Counted from the stretch's first letter, positions 7,251-17,359 are shown. The stretch is 45,000 bases of DNA from an uncultured Oscillospiraceae bacterium (GCA_900549825.1 URQB01000017.1:1-45000); one strand, 5' to 3'. The notes: generated from the letters alone by a model not told the origin. Made by a program: numbers and translations.

Positions 7251-8447
7251 TTAGAAAATTGGGCAGCGCTGGATGAGCTCGCCGAGGATCTTTTTGACGA
7301 GCTGATAGCCGTAGAGCAGCGCGTTGTCGATCGTGCGCACCGCGATCAGGTCTACCAGCAGGCAGCCGCCGTTATCCGGCATGATATCGCCATATTTGAC
7401 GAGATAGGTGTTGTAATTCCAGGCGTCGTCCTCATCGATGATAAACGTGCGCATGCTGCGGTTCAAGCCGTCTCCATAGAGATGGAAGCTGCAGCCGGCG
7501 TTGTAGCCGAGCGTGATGCCGTCGTCCGTTTTGCCAACCATATTGTTGGTGTGGTCATGGCCGAAATAAGCGCCCGCGATATCGCCCTGCCTGAGCCAGC
7601 TCGCATACTGGCCATGGTCGTCGTAGCTGCAGCAGGGGCCTTCCTTGACGTTGCCCTCCGCCTTATCCTCATTGACGACATACCATTTCGTGGATCTGTG
7701 GCCGTAGCCGCGCACGGAGCCGATCATGCCAAAGGGCACCTCTGTGAGCAGATCATAGATCTGCGGCACCGGGATGTGCTGGAACAGCAGCGAAGGGACA
7801 GGTTCTCCGCCGTTTTCTGCCTTGAGTGCGTTGCTGGTCTGCTCATACCAGTCGATCTGGTTCTGGTGTACGCCGTCATAGTTGCCCTTCTCATCGTAAT
7901 CGTTGGAATCCATCATGTAAACGTTGAAGGCAACGCGGCTGCCGTCGCTGCTCAGGATCGGCAGGTTGTAGGTGCCTACGCCGTCCAGCGCCTCGCCCTC
8001 GTCGATTGCAAGGCAGTTGTCATAGGCCATGAACATTGCCATCTGGTCTTCCTTGGTGGTCACCCTGGACTCACCGTCATGGTTGCCGAAGACGACGGCA
8101 AACGGGATGCCCCGCTGCACCAGCGGCTGAATGATCTTGTCGATCGCGATGCGGACTTTTTCGACCGTGGAGCCGATCCATTTACCGGCGATATTGTCGC
8201 CGGTAAAAACGACGAGATCGGGTTTTTCCTGATCGAGGGCAGCATTGATAAAATTGAGCATCCTTTGATCCGCCTTATCGGTATCCTGCGTGTCGGAGAT
8301 CATCATGATTTTGAATTTGCCGTCCTGATGGAACTGCAGGACAGCGTCCTTTTTCGTGGCGCTCACGGATGCGGCCGAAGCCATGGGCGCCAGGATCGCG
8401 GCCAGCAGGCTCAGCACCATGATCACCGCGACAATTCTCTTCTTCAA
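7251..8447 (-). CDS. Secreted calcineurin-like metallophosphoesterase
   Basis: A 398-residue protein with a Sec signal peptide (about residues 1-26). The two-metal phosphoesterase motifs follow in order: I-S-D-T-Q, F-T-G-D-N, F-G-N-H-D, F-Q-H-I-P, and G-H-D-H-T-N near the C-terminus. The architecture resembles the Dcr2/purple-acid-phosphatase-like branch, which hydrolyses phosphate mono- or diesters. The TTG at 8447 lies nine nt after AGGAGG and gives a clean signal peptide; a longer reading from 8519 would bury it. The region upstream carries Pho-box-like repeats, suggesting induction by phosphate starvation. Its substrate could be a host or dietary phosphoester; a sphingomyelinase-type role is possible but unsupported. 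Confidence 0.85.
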   Translation of the reverse strand: MKKRIVAVIMVLSLLAAILAPMASAASVSATKKDAVLQFHQDGKFKIMMISDTQDTDKADQRMLNFINAALDQEKPDLVVFTGDNIAGKWIGSTVEKVRIAIDKIIQPLVQRGIPFAVVFGNHDGESRVTTKEDQMAMFMAYDNCLAIDEGEALDGVGTYNLPILSSDGSRVAFNVYMMDSNDYDEKGNYDGVHQNQIDWYEQTSNALKAENGGEPVPSLLFQHIPVPQIYDLLTEVPFGMIGSVRGYGHRSTKWYVVNEDKAEGNVKEGPCCSYDDHGQYASWLRQGDIAGAYFGHDHTNNMVGKTDDGITLGYNAGCSFHLYGDGLNRSMRTFIIDEDDAWNYNTYLVKYGDIMPDNGGCLLVDLIAVRTIDNALLYGYQLVKKILGELIQRCPIF

Positions 8448-8510
8448 TTCAATTATCCTCCTTCTCTTCTCAAAACGGGCAGAGGCCTGTTTGGCGATTC
8501 TGATATAGAA

Positions 8511-8539
8511 ACCATACATCAGGCAAAAGTTGTTGTCAA
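8511..8539 (-). promoter_or_regulatory. Promoter of the metallophosphoesterase gene
   Basis: On the minus strand, TTGACA (8539-8534) is consensus; 17 nt later comes TATGGT (8516-8511), a weak -10. A perfect -35 with a poor -10 fits an activated promoter. Confidence 0.6.
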
Positions 8540-8553
8540 TATTTTATAGAAAC

Positions 8554-8575
8554 AATTTTAACATAATTTTAACAT
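8554..8575. promoter_or_regulatory. Pho-box-like tandem direct repeat
   Basis: Two perfect 11-bp copies of AATTTTAACAT lie in tandem, giving TTAACA-N5-TTAACA. This is the spacing of PhoP sites in Bacillus and Clostridium. It sits 15-36 nt upstream of the phosphatase gene's -35 and also upstream of the divergent glycosidase promoter. Confidence 0.65.
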
Positions 8576-8630
8576 TACGCTAATCTTAATCCACGAAGAT
8601 AGGGGAGCGTCCTCTTTTTTGACGCGGGGC

Positions 8631-8659
8631 TTGCCCTTTTGCCCGAAAATTGATATGAT
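8631..8659 (+). promoter_or_regulatory. Promoter of the GH123-like gene
   Basis: TTGCCC (8631-8636), 17 nt, then TATGAT (8654-8659), about 40 nt before the start codon. It diverges from the phosphatase promoter. Confidence 0.6.
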
Positions 8660-8700
8660 TCATACGTGATCAGTTGTGGCTTCAGGAAGGATATCATTTT

Positions 8701-10419
8701 ATGAAATCAAAGCTTACATTATGCATTGCAAATTCCGACCTATTCCCCACGCAGGACCGTTATGAAGAGCTGCTCGGCGCGCCCGATGCGGATGGCACGC
8801 TGACCGCATGGCGGGGCGATACGGCGGTCGCACTGCTCGTGCTGCTCGGCGGTGAAGAGCGTGCCGCCTGCGTGACCGCCTGCGCGCAGCCATTTGAGAA
8901 TGGGGAAAATCTCATCCCGGCCGAAGCGGTCTCCTGCAGGTTCCTCTCGGAGACGAAAGCGTTTGTCGGAAATGGGAAAAAGGACGACGGCTCCCGTGGA
9001 AGCTTCCCGGATGTCCTGTACGGCCCGGGGCCTGTTGGGCTGGGTCCGGGCCGGGTGCAGGGGATGTTTGTCTCCATTCAGGTGCCGGCGGATGCCGCGC
9101 CGGGCGTTTACCGGGGTGCCATCCGTGTGACGGCGGATGGGCTGGACGTGCCGTTGACGAAGGAACTGACGCTGGAGGTGCTCGATGCAGTGCAGCCGGC
9201 CCCGGAGGACTACCGCTTCGATATCGAGCTTTGGCAATACCCATACCGTGTGGCGCAGTATTATGGGCTCGAGCCGTTTTCACAGGCGCATCTGGACGTG
9301 CTGCGCCCCCACTTGCAGCGTTACCGTGCGCTCGGCGGGCATGCCATCACGGCGAGTATCGTGGAGGAGCCCTGGAACGGGCAGACCTACGGCGCGTATC
9401 CGTCTATGATCAAATGGCGGCGCCGGGCGGATAAAAGCTTTGCTTTTGACTTTACAGATTTTGATCAATGGGTAACGCTCTGCCATGAGCTTGGCTTGGG
9501 CGATAAAATCGTCTGCTACAGCCTGATCCCCTGGGGCAATCAGGTGACTTATTACGATGAAAAAAAGCAAGCGCTCAAATCCGTTTCGCCGCACCCTGGA
9601 ACCAGAAAATATAAGAAAATATGGACGCCCTTTTTGCAGGCCCTTTGTGCGCATGCAAAGGAGAAGGGGTGGTATGACCAGATTTATATCGGCATCGATG
9701 AGCGCAAACGGATGGAGAAAGCCTATGATCTGATCGATGCCGTTACGGGTGCATTCGGAGAGCCTCTCAAAAAAGCGGCGGCGATGGATCATTTCAGCGC
9801 AAAGTATTTCCCGTTAATTGACCGCATGGCGGGCGTCAGCGTTGGCTTGGAGACGGCGACAAAAGCGCTCGAAGATTACCGCGTGCTTGCAAACCGGCGC
9901 AAAGGGAAGGCGGGCCTGCGGACGACCATCTATACCTGTGTCGGCCATTTCCCCAACAGTTTCACCTACAGCATGCCGGCAGAGAGCTACTGGACGATTT
10001 TCTTCTCCGCCGCACAGGGGGCGAACGGATTTTTGCGCTGGGCGTACGACGCTTGGGTCAGGGATCCGCTGCGCGATACCACCCATGTGAGCTTTGAGTC
10101 CGGCGACTGCTTCCTCGTCTATCCGGATGAACCGGACGCGAAGCATCCGGAGACGAAATCCAGTGTTCGGCTGGAGAAGCTTGCACAGGGCATGCGCGAC
10201 TTAAACAAGCTGCTGTTCCTTGCGGAGCAATCACCCTCGCTCAGGGAGAAGGCGGGCCGCCTTCTTGCACAGGTGAAGGCGAATTATACGCAGAAAGGCA
10301 GCGCTGTGGCGGATGAGCAGACGCGCAAACAACTGCCCGCAGACATGGAGGCGCTGCGCCGGGGCCTGTGGGCGCTGACGCGCGAATATGTGTCTCAAAA
10401 GGGACTTGAGATCAGCTGA
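8701..10419 (+). CDS. GH123/DUF4091-type glycoside hydrolase
   Basis: A 572-residue protein. An N-terminal beta-sandwich-like part (about 1-160, including A-P-G-V-Y-R-G) precedes a TIM-barrel-like part resembling DUF4091/GH123. An adjacent Asp-Glu pair in I-G-I-D-E-R matches the catalytic pair of GH123 beta-N-acetylgalactosaminidases, which act by substrate-assisted catalysis, and L-R-W-A-Y-D-A-W near residue 445 is a further family signature. Known GH123 enzymes remove terminal beta-GalNAc, including from glycosphingolipids. The ATG at 8701 follows AGGAAGGAT; upstream codons in frame are non-coding-like. No signal peptide is evident, so it may act inside the cell on imported glycan. GalNAc specificity is inferred from family only. 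Confidence 0.7.
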   Translation: MKSKLTLCIANSDLFPTQDRYEELLGAPDADGTLTAWRGDTAVALLVLLGGEERAACVTACAQPFENGENLIPAEAVSCRFLSETKAFVGNGKKDDGSRGSFPDVLYGPGPVGLGPGRVQGMFVSIQVPADAAPGVYRGAIRVTADGLDVPLTKELTLEVLDAVQPAPEDYRFDIELWQYPYRVAQYYGLEPFSQAHLDVLRPHLQRYRALGGHAITASIVEEPWNGQTYGAYPSMIKWRRRADKSFAFDFTDFDQWVTLCHELGLGDKIVCYSLIPWGNQVTYYDEKKQALKSVSPHPGTRKYKKIWTPFLQALCAHAKEKGWYDQIYIGIDERKRMEKAYDLIDAVTGAFGEPLKKAAAMDHFSAKYFPLIDRMAGVSVGLETATKALEDYRVLANRRKGKAGLRTTIYTCVGHFPNSFTYSMPAESYWTIFFSAAQGANGFLRWAYDAWVRDPLRDTTHVSFESGDCFLVYPDEPDAKHPETKSSVRLEKLAQGMRDLNKLLFLAEQSPSLREKAGRLLAQVKANYTQKGSAVADEQTRKQLPADMEALRRGLWALTREYVSQKGLEIS

Positions 10420-10427
10420 ACGCATTT

Positions 10428-10448
10428 GCTTTGCGTGGCAAAGCTTTT
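10428..10448 (+). terminator. Intrinsic terminator of the GH123-like gene
   Basis: GCTTTGC and GCAAAGC form a seven-pair stem with a three-base loop, followed by TTTTC, nine nt after the stop codon. Confidence 0.75.
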
Positions 10449-10492
10449 CTTCCTAAATTTTGATTTTCCTGCGGATAGAACTGTAAAACTTG

Positions 10493-10521
10493 TTGACATC
10501 CCGATCGCTTTGCGGTAGAAT
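10493..10521 (+). promoter_or_regulatory. Strong promoter of the glycerol kinase gene
   Basis: TTGACA (10493-10498), exactly 17 nt, then TAGAAT (10516-10521). The leader to the start codon would be about 150 nt, long enough for RNA-level control. Confidence 0.85.
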
Positions 10522-10571
10522 GAACCTATCAATTGAATTAGGAAAATACGAGTGTATTTCTAGGAGATATG

Positions 10572-10642
10572 AGAATAGAAACGACTCCCGTTTAGCGGGG
10601 TGTGCTTTCTGTTCTTTTTTTCTGCGCTTTGGGGGAGCGCAG
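10572..10642 (+). promoter_or_regulatory. Attenuator-like leader of glpK
   Basis: A long hairpin with arms 10572-10590 and 10596-10615 pairs AGAATAGAAA with CTTTCTGTTCT and CCCG with CGGG, and runs into seven T residues. It is a complete intrinsic terminator between the promoter and glpK. A second hairpin, CTGCGCT/AGCGCAG (10622-10642), follows. In Bacillus, glycerol genes carry such leader terminators relieved by the antiterminator GlpP, so a similar mechanism is inferred. No glpP gene is in the window. Confidence 0.7.
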
Positions 10643-10681
10643 TATACAGGCTTATATTAAATACAGAGGGAGGCCAACAGT

Positions 10682-12187
<1,506 letters not shown>

Positions 12188-12268
12188 ACGGGACGAAGCG
12201 GGAGGTATCTTCCCCTTTCTGAAATATATTTTCCATTCTGAATTATTATGAAAATGGAGTGATTCATC

Positions 12269-13378
12269 ATGGCAAAGACCATCGTCGACTGGAAAACCAT
12301 CAGCTCGTTTGTAACGGATGCATTCGTCGGTGTCGGCGTGCCGCGCGAGGATGCGGAGATCTGTACGGACGTGCTTCTGGAGTCCGACCGCAGGGGCATC
12401 GAGTCCCACGGCGTTAACCGTTTTAAGCCCATTTATATCGATCGCATCAATATCGGCATCCAGAGCCCCGTCACCAATTTTGAGATCGTGAAGGAAACGC
12501 CCACCACGGCGGTCATTGACGGCCATGATGGCATGGGCCAGGTGATCGGTTATAAATCGATGAAGATGGCGATCGAAAAGGCGAAGAAATATGGGATGGG
12601 CATGGTTGCCGTGCGCAATTCCTGCCATTATGGCATCGCCGGCTATTATGCGACAATGGCCACCAGGGAAAATATGATCGGCATCACGGGCACCAACGCC
12701 CGCCCCTCCATCGCGCCGACCTTTGGCGTGGAGAATATGCTTGGCACCAACCCGCTGACGTTCGGGATTCCCACAGATGAGGAATTCCCCTTTGTGCTCG
12801 ACTGCGCCACCTCCATCACCCAGCGCGGCAAGCTGGAGTATTATTCCCGCATCGGGAAATCCACTCCCGCGGGTATGGTCATCGGGCGCGACGGCACGGC
12901 CAAAACCGACACGGATGCGATCCTCAAGGAACTCAACACCGGCGAAGCAGCGCTTGCGCCTCTGGGCGGCATCGGCGAGGAGATGGCCGGCTATAAGGGC
13001 TATGGCTATGCGACGGTGGTCGAGCTCCTGAGCGCGGCGCTGCAGCAGGGCAACTACCTGAAAATGCTCACCGGCATCGGCGAGGGCGGCAAGAAGGTAC
13101 CCTATCATCTGGGCCACTTCTTCATCGCGATCGACACAGAGGCCTTTGTGGGCGCGGAATCCTTTAAGAAAACGGCCGGCGATATCCTGCGCGCATTGCG
13201 CGCCTCCACCAGGGCGCCGGGCGAGGATCACATCTATACGGCCGGCGAGAAGGAATGGAACGTTTGGTGCGAGCGCAAGGACAGCGGCGTGCCGATCAAC
13301 GACGCGGTGCAGAAGGAGCTCTGCACGGTGCGTGATCAGCTGGGCCTGACGCAGTATACCTTCCCGTGGGAAAAGTAA
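12269..13378 (+). CDS. Ldh2-type malate/L-lactate/sulfolactate dehydrogenase
   Basis: A 369-residue member of the Ldh2/MDG2 oxidoreductase family, distinct from classic Rossmann-fold MDH. Visible hallmarks are S-D-R-R-G-I-E-S-H-G near residue 45 (catalytic His), R-N-S-C-H-Y-G-I-A-G-Y-Y near 115, G-T-N-P-L-T-F-G-I-P near 165, and K-G-Y-G near 240. Members use NAD(P)H to interconvert 2-oxo acids and 2-hydroxy acids such as malate, lactate or sulfolactate. It starts at an ATG after GGAG and lies 81 nt after glpK, probably in the same transcript. The malic enzyme gene downstream makes oxaloacetate/malate chemistry the simplest reading, but the sequence does not fix the substrate. Confidence 0.85.
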   Translation: MAKTIVDWKTISSFVTDAFVGVGVPREDAEICTDVLLESDRRGIESHGVNRFKPIYIDRINIGIQSPVTNFEIVKETPTTAVIDGHDGMGQVIGYKSMKMAIEKAKKYGMGMVAVRNSCHYGIAGYYATMATRENMIGITGTNARPSIAPTFGVENMLGTNPLTFGIPTDEEFPFVLDCATSITQRGKLEYYSRIGKSTPAGMVIGRDGTAKTDTDAILKELNTGEAALAPLGGIGEEMAGYKGYGYATVVELLSAALQQGNYLKMLTGIGEGGKKVPYHLGHFFIAIDTEAFVGAESFKKTAGDILRALRASTRAPGEDHIYTAGEKEWNVWCERKDSGVPINDAVQKELCTVRDQLGLTQYTFPWEK

Positions 13379-13408
13379 CAGAGAGTCAGACATCTTCTTA
13401 ACCCCCTT

Positions 13409-13455
13409 GAGGGCGGGATATTCTTACCCGTGTTCCGCCCTCACCCCCCCTTTTT
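13409..13455 (+). terminator. Putative terminator between dehydrogenase and malic enzyme genes
   Basis: GAGGGCGGGA pairs with TTCCGCCCTC over a 14-nt loop. A C-run and then TTTTT follow. The delayed U-run suggests partial termination, allowing some read-through into the malic enzyme gene. Confidence 0.6.
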
Positions 13456-13499
13456 GAGGAGGGCGATTTTTACATAATTGATCATGGAGGCATTCAAAC

Positions 13500-14672
13500 A
13501 TGGATTACGCAAAGGAATCATTGAGGCTTCACTACGAATGGAAGGGCAAGCTGGAGGTCACGCCCCGCGCGAGCGTCAAGACAAAGGAGGAGCTCTCCCT
13601 TGCCTATACGCCGGGTGTTGCGCAGCCCTGTCTCGAAATCCAGAAGGATATCAGCAAATCCTATGAACTGACACGCCGATGGAACACGGTTGCCGTCGTT
13701 ACGGACGGCACGGCGGTGCTGGGCCTGGGCGATATCGGCCCGGAGGCCGGCATGCCGGTAATGGAGGGCAAATGCGTCCTTTTCAAGGCGTTTGGCGATG
13801 TGGACGCCATTCCGCTGTGCGTACGCTCGAAGGATGTGGACGAAATCGTCAATACCGTCGCCCTGCTCGCGGGCAGCTTCGGCGGCGTCAACCTGGAGGA
13901 TATTGCGGCCCCGCGCTGCTTTGAAATTGAGCGCAAGCTCAAGGAGCGCTGCGATATTCCGATCTTTCATGACGACCAGCACGGCACGGCGGTCATCTGC
14001 TCCGCTGCGATCATCAACGCGCTGAAGATCGTGGGCAAGAAGCTTGCGGATTGCAAGGTGGTCTTCAGCGGCTCCGGCGCGGCAGGCGTTGCGATTGCGA
14101 AGCTGCTGATCAGCCAGGGGCTGAAAAAGGTTGTTATGTGCGACCGCAAGGGCATCATCAGCGCGGACGACCCGAACCTGCCCCCCGCGAAGCAGGAGAT
14201 CGCCGCCTTTACCAATGCGGAGCATGAGCACGGCACGCTTGCGGACGCGCTCAAGGGCGCGGATATCTTCATTGGCGTTTCCGCCCCGGGTATCGTATCG
14301 CAGGATATGGTTCGCTCCATGGCGAAGGATCCGATCGTCCTTCCGATGTCCAACCCGGTGCCGGAGATCATGCCCGATCTCGCGCTGGAGGCGGGCGCGA
14401 AGGTTGTCGGCACGGGCCGCAGCGATTTCCCGAACCAGATCAACAATGTACTTGCGTTCCCGGGCATTTTCCGCGGCGCGCTGGATGTGCGCGCAAGCGA
14501 TATCAACGAGGAGATGAAGATCGCTGCCGCGCATGCGCTGGCCGCGCTTGTTTCTCCTGAGGAGCTTTGCCCCGAATATATCCTCCCCAAGGCCTTCGAC
14601 GAGCGCGTGGGCCCCGCGGTCGCTCAGGCGGTTGCCGAGGCGGCGCGCAAGAGCGGTGTAGCCCGCATTTAA
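13500..14672 (+). CDS. NAD(P)-dependent malic enzyme
   Basis: A 390-residue protein of the short bacterial malic enzyme class, without the phosphotransacetylase-like extension of MaeB. The N-terminal part has Y-T-P-G-V-A and G-D-I-G-P-E-A-G-M-P-V-M-E-G-K; metal and substrate residues lie in F-H-D-D-Q-H-G-T-A; the nucleotide-binding fold shows G-S-G-A-A-G-V-A. S-N-P-V-P-E near residue 280 is also conserved. It decarboxylates malate to pyruvate and CO2, generating NAD(P)H. The start follows GGAGG. It lies 121 nt after the Ldh2-type gene and ends before a strong terminator. The two enzymes together can move carbon between pyruvate and C4 acids. Coenzyme preference cannot be read by eye. Confidence 0.93.
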   Translation: MDYAKESLRLHYEWKGKLEVTPRASVKTKEELSLAYTPGVAQPCLEIQKDISKSYELTRRWNTVAVVTDGTAVLGLGDIGPEAGMPVMEGKCVLFKAFGDVDAIPLCVRSKDVDEIVNTVALLAGSFGGVNLEDIAAPRCFEIERKLKERCDIPIFHDDQHGTAVICSAAIINALKIVGKKLADCKVVFSGSGAAGVAIAKLLISQGLKKVVMCDRKGIISADDPNLPPAKQEIAAFTNAEHEHGTLADALKGADIFIGVSAPGIVSQDMVRSMAKDPIVLPMSNPVPEIMPDLALEAGAKVVGTGRSDFPNQINNVLAFPGIFRGALDVRASDINEEMKIAAAHALAALVSPEELCPEYILPKAFDERVGPAVAQAVAEAARKSGVARI

Positions 14673-14714
14673 CAATTTGCCGTCATCTCATTTTTATGTT
14701 TCACCACGGTAGAG

Positions 14715-14754
14715 GCGCGCTCTCCGGACTTTTCCGGGGGGCGCGCTTGTTTTT
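14715..14754 (+). terminator. Strong intrinsic terminator after malic enzyme gene
   Basis: A 14-pair GC-rich stem (14715-14728 with 14733-14746, including two G-T pairs) with a four-base loop is followed by TTGTTTTT. It insulates the sialidase gene from the genes before it. Confidence 0.9.
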
Positions 14755-14793
14755 CATGCCTGCCGGACGGTGGAGAACGGCTGTTATTTTAAA

Positions 14794-14822
14794 TTGTAGA
14801 AAAGTCTGATTCTAAATATGAT
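14794..14822 (+). promoter_or_regulatory. Sialidase promoter with operator-like dyad
   Basis: TTGTAG (14794-14799), 17 nt, then TATGAT (14817-14822). An alternative extended -10, TG-A-TATAAT, lies at 14819-14827. The dyad TAGAA-N8-TTCTA (14797-14814) fills the spacer, as at the ceramidase-gene promoter. Confidence 0.65.
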
Positions 14823-14867
14823 ATAATCACATCACCAATATACAATGTTGCGATGAGGAGGAAAAGG

Positions 14868-16439
14868 ATGAAAAAGCCTGGTAAGATTATTCTGAGCATT
14901 GTGTTGGCCCTGTGCATCGTGTTTGGGGCGGCGCTGTTGATCGATTATGCAGTTGGGGAACAAAAGCAGAAGGTGCTTCTCGCGGAAGCGGCGCAGACCA
15001 AAGCGGAGGGGCCTTTTTTCTCTGGGGATGCGTCGGGCTCCCTGTATTTCCGCATTCCTGCCCTGCTGACGACACGGCAGGGAACCGTGATCGCGAGCAC
15101 CGACGCGCGCTTCGGCGGCACGCAGGATGCGCCGAACAATTTGGATACAGCGGTTTCCCGCAGCATGGACGGCGGGAAAACCTGGAGTGAAACAGCGCTT
15201 GTCAATCATCTTCAGGATTATGCCGATTTTGACATTGCTTTTATTCACAGCAGCAAGATTGATAACAGTGCCCGCAGGAGCGCTTCCTTTATCGATCCTG
15301 CTCTTCTGGAGGATCCGACTACCGGCCGCGTATTCATGCTGGTGGATCTGTTTCCATCAGGGACGGGCGCGCTCAACAGTGAAGAGGGCAGCGGCTATCA
15401 GGAAACCGGCGGCAAAAAGTACCTCAAGCTGCGCAAAAAGGGCAGCTCCAAATTTGCGTATACCGTGCGAGAGAATCACGTCATCTACGATGTACAGGGG
15501 AAGCCGACGGAGTATTCGCTCAACGAGCGCATGGAAATTTTGAAGAACGGGGAAGCGCTCACCGTGCGCCAGAAGGATATCTGGTATGGATTCAACCTGG
15601 TCATTCCGCATATAACTTCACAACAGGTGCCGATGAATATCATGTATGCCTCAGCCCTGTTCCAGCCGGTCAAGACTTCGTATCTCGCTCTCGTTTACAG
15701 TGACGATCAGGGGGAAACATGGTCCCCGCCCAGACTGCTCAATGATATGGTGAAGGAGGAAGGCATGGCCTTCCTCGGCGTGGGCCCCGGGCGGGGCCTG
15801 CAGGTAAGCGGCGGGCAATATGCAGGCAGGCTGCTTTTTCCCGTATATGAGCTGGAGCCAGAGACGAAACAGCAGCGCTGCCACGTGATTTATAGCGACG
15901 ACCACGGGGAGACGTGGGCGCTGGGAGGCACGCCTGCCCTACCGGAATCGGCCGGGATGATGAGCGAATCGCAGGTGATCGAGCTGCCGGACGGTAGCCT
16001 GATGCTCTTTGCCCGCAACGATACGGACCGCATCGCTTCCGCTGTCAGTACGGACGGCGGCGTTACCTGGAGCGCAGGGCAGCTGGAGGAGGCGCTTTCC
16101 ACAGGCGGATCGAGCTGTCAGCTCTCCGCGATCAATTACAGCGGACTGGTTGATGGAAAACCGGCTGTGCTGCTCTCTTCTCCCGCGGCGCAGGGCAGAA
16201 AGCACGGCGTGATCCGAATCGGCCTGATGGAGGGGCAGGCCGGTTCCTATACGATCACCTGGAAATACCGTTATGACGTAACAGGGGAAGAGGATGCGTT
16301 TGCCTACTCCTGCCTGACGGAGCTTCCCAACGGGGAAATCGGGCTTTTATACGAGCAGGGCGGAATCCCGCAGCCGCTCAATATGGTCACCTACCGCTCA
16401 TATTCAATGGATACGCTGTTGGGAAGGCAGCCTGTGTAA
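14868..16439 (+). CDS. Exo-alpha-sialidase (GH33)
   Basis: A 523-residue protein with an N-terminal hydrophobic segment (about 7-27) that serves as signal peptide or membrane anchor. The sialidase F-R-I-P motif (61-64) supplies the first arginine of the triad, followed by T-D-A-R-F. Several Asp-boxes (S-x-D-x-G-x-T-W) are visible: S-M-D-G-G-K-T-W at 99-106, then Y-S-D-D-Q-G-E-T-W, Y-S-D-D-H-G-E-T-W and S-T-D-G-G-V-T-W. GH33 enzymes release terminal sialic acid from host glycans. The ATG at 14868 is six nt after GAGGAGG; an upstream ATG overlaps that site. It has its own promoter. No sialic acid catabolic genes are in the window, so it may serve to unmask glycans. Confidence 0.92.
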   Translation: MKKPGKIILSIVLALCIVFGAALLIDYAVGEQKQKVLLAEAAQTKAEGPFFSGDASGSLYFRIPALLTTRQGTVIASTDARFGGTQDAPNNLDTAVSRSMDGGKTWSETALVNHLQDYADFDIAFIHSSKIDNSARRSASFIDPALLEDPTTGRVFMLVDLFPSGTGALNSEEGSGYQETGGKKYLKLRKKGSSKFAYTVRENHVIYDVQGKPTEYSLNERMEILKNGEALTVRQKDIWYGFNLVIPHITSQQVPMNIMYASALFQPVKTSYLALVYSDDQGETWSPPRLLNDMVKEEGMAFLGVGPGRGLQVSGGQYAGRLLFPVYELEPETKQQRCHVIYSDDHGETWALGGTPALPESAGMMSESQVIELPDGSLMLFARNDTDRIASAVSTDGGVTWSAGQLEEALSTGGSSCQLSAINYSGLVDGKPAVLLSSPAAQGRKHGVIRIGLMEGQAGSYTITWKYRYDVTGEEDAFAYSCLTELPNGEIGLLYEQGGIPQPLNMVTYRSYSMDTLLGRQPV

Positions 16440-16636
16440 ACGGGCATCTTGCGTCGCAGGGGCCGGGAGCCCTTGTAATCCGGCGGTTATGGATCATGCA
16501 GCTCTCAATCCGTTTGACCGGGTATCAGAAAAGGTTAAAATAGCAGCAACTCGGATTCGCGCGGGATGCGTATGGAGGATTTGTCTATGCCCTGTATTTT
16601 CCTTTCAAGCCTTTGCAGCACCGGTTACGATGTGGG

Positions 16637-16879
16637 ACAAGGTTACAGTCGAATATGCAGGATGTCTACGGCGGAATTCTCAGTATCTCTACGATAGCGG
16701 GCATAGTTACGGCTTCGGGTGCTCTGCTGTTAATGAACGTTTCGAAAAATGATCGTACAGGTGATGCATTCCGTGCATAGCTTAAACGCATCATTATAAC
16801 GTGGGTGATCTTAAACGGCTTAGGCTTTATCATGGCTTATGTCACTCCGTTTTTCACAGGCGGCAAATGGCAAGCCTAA
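16637..16879 (+). pseudogene. Decayed conjugation-module small membrane protein (TrbC/VirB2-like)
   Basis: This frame encodes a segment typical of the small two-helix membrane proteins in Tn1549-like conjugative elements: Q-D-V-Y-G-G-I-L-S-I-S-T-I-A-G-I, then L-L-M-N-V-S-K-N-D, then L-N-G-L-G-F-I-M-A-Y-V-T-P-F-F near the end. A TAG at 16778-16780 interrupts it where related proteins, as I recall them, have Trp (A-W-L-K-R), so it looks like a nonsense mutation of TGG. The normal N-terminus is also not recognisable. The stretch from 16440 to here holds nothing I can identify. The family assignment comes from memory of such elements and has not been aligned. Confidence 0.65.
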
Positions 16880-16888
16880 TTACGGATG

Positions 16889-16923
16889 AAAATAACGGTA
16901 AATGCTCTCCCTGCCGTTATTTT
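16889..16923. terminator. Perfect hairpin between the two conjugation relics
   Basis: AAAATAACGG and CCGTTATTTT form a perfect 10-bp stem over a 15-nt loop, ending in TTTT. It probably was an intergenic terminator or attenuator in the original element. Confidence 0.55.
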
Positions 16924-16950
16924 CGGCTGTGAAAGGAGTGAGTGTAAGCG

Positions 16951-17118
16951 ATGGGCATACTTGATGGAGTTGTGAGTTGGATTGCTGAAAAGGTCATGGC
17001 CTGTTTGGATCTGATAACCAGCTCCGTATCAGGTGCTTTGGGCTGTAATATGGATATATTTATACATTATTTTCCGGTTGCTGAAACTCTTTGGATGTTT
17101 TATGCGCAACAGTCTTGA
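16951..17118 (+). pseudogene. Truncated TrbL/VirB6-like conjugal transfer protein
   Basis: The first ~50 residues (M-G-I-L-D-G-V-V-S-W-I-A-E-K-V-M, then G-A-L-G-C-N-M-D, then Y-F-P-V-A-E) match the start of the polytopic VirB6/TrbL-like protein that follows the small membrane protein in Tn1549-type elements. The frame stops at codon 56, where a full gene would run to nearly 300 codons. A GGAG ribosome site precedes it. Together with the preceding relic it keeps the original gene order, so this is a remnant of an integrated element rather than chance similarity. The 240 nt after it contain no gene that I recognise. Confidence 0.65.
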
Positions 17119-17359
17119 TATCGAAGTTTTCCATTGGCGATAGACTAAATTTTAAAAGTTGCAGTTTAGGTTGGAGGGTACCGGAAACAATTTTTGTTGG
17201 AACGCCCAAGTGAATATAAAAATTCCGGGTGACCTAAAATGCGCCAGAGGATAGCAAGGCTCTGCTGCTTGATTTTTAGCAACCTCTCCCGCCTGAATGC
17301 ATCCCAGACGATGAGTAGCTTGGCGCGGTTGGATCAGAGAAAAAGTTCCAAGAGCGCCG

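Noticed and set aside
7173..8549. Long plus-strand open frame antisense to the metallophosphoesterase gene
   Set aside because: The minus strand has all phosphoesterase motifs, signal peptide, promoter and terminator; the plus frame is a GC-driven shadow.
13518..14675. 385-codon frame antisense to the malic enzyme gene
   Set aside because: Arg/Ala/Asp-rich shadow frame without motifs.
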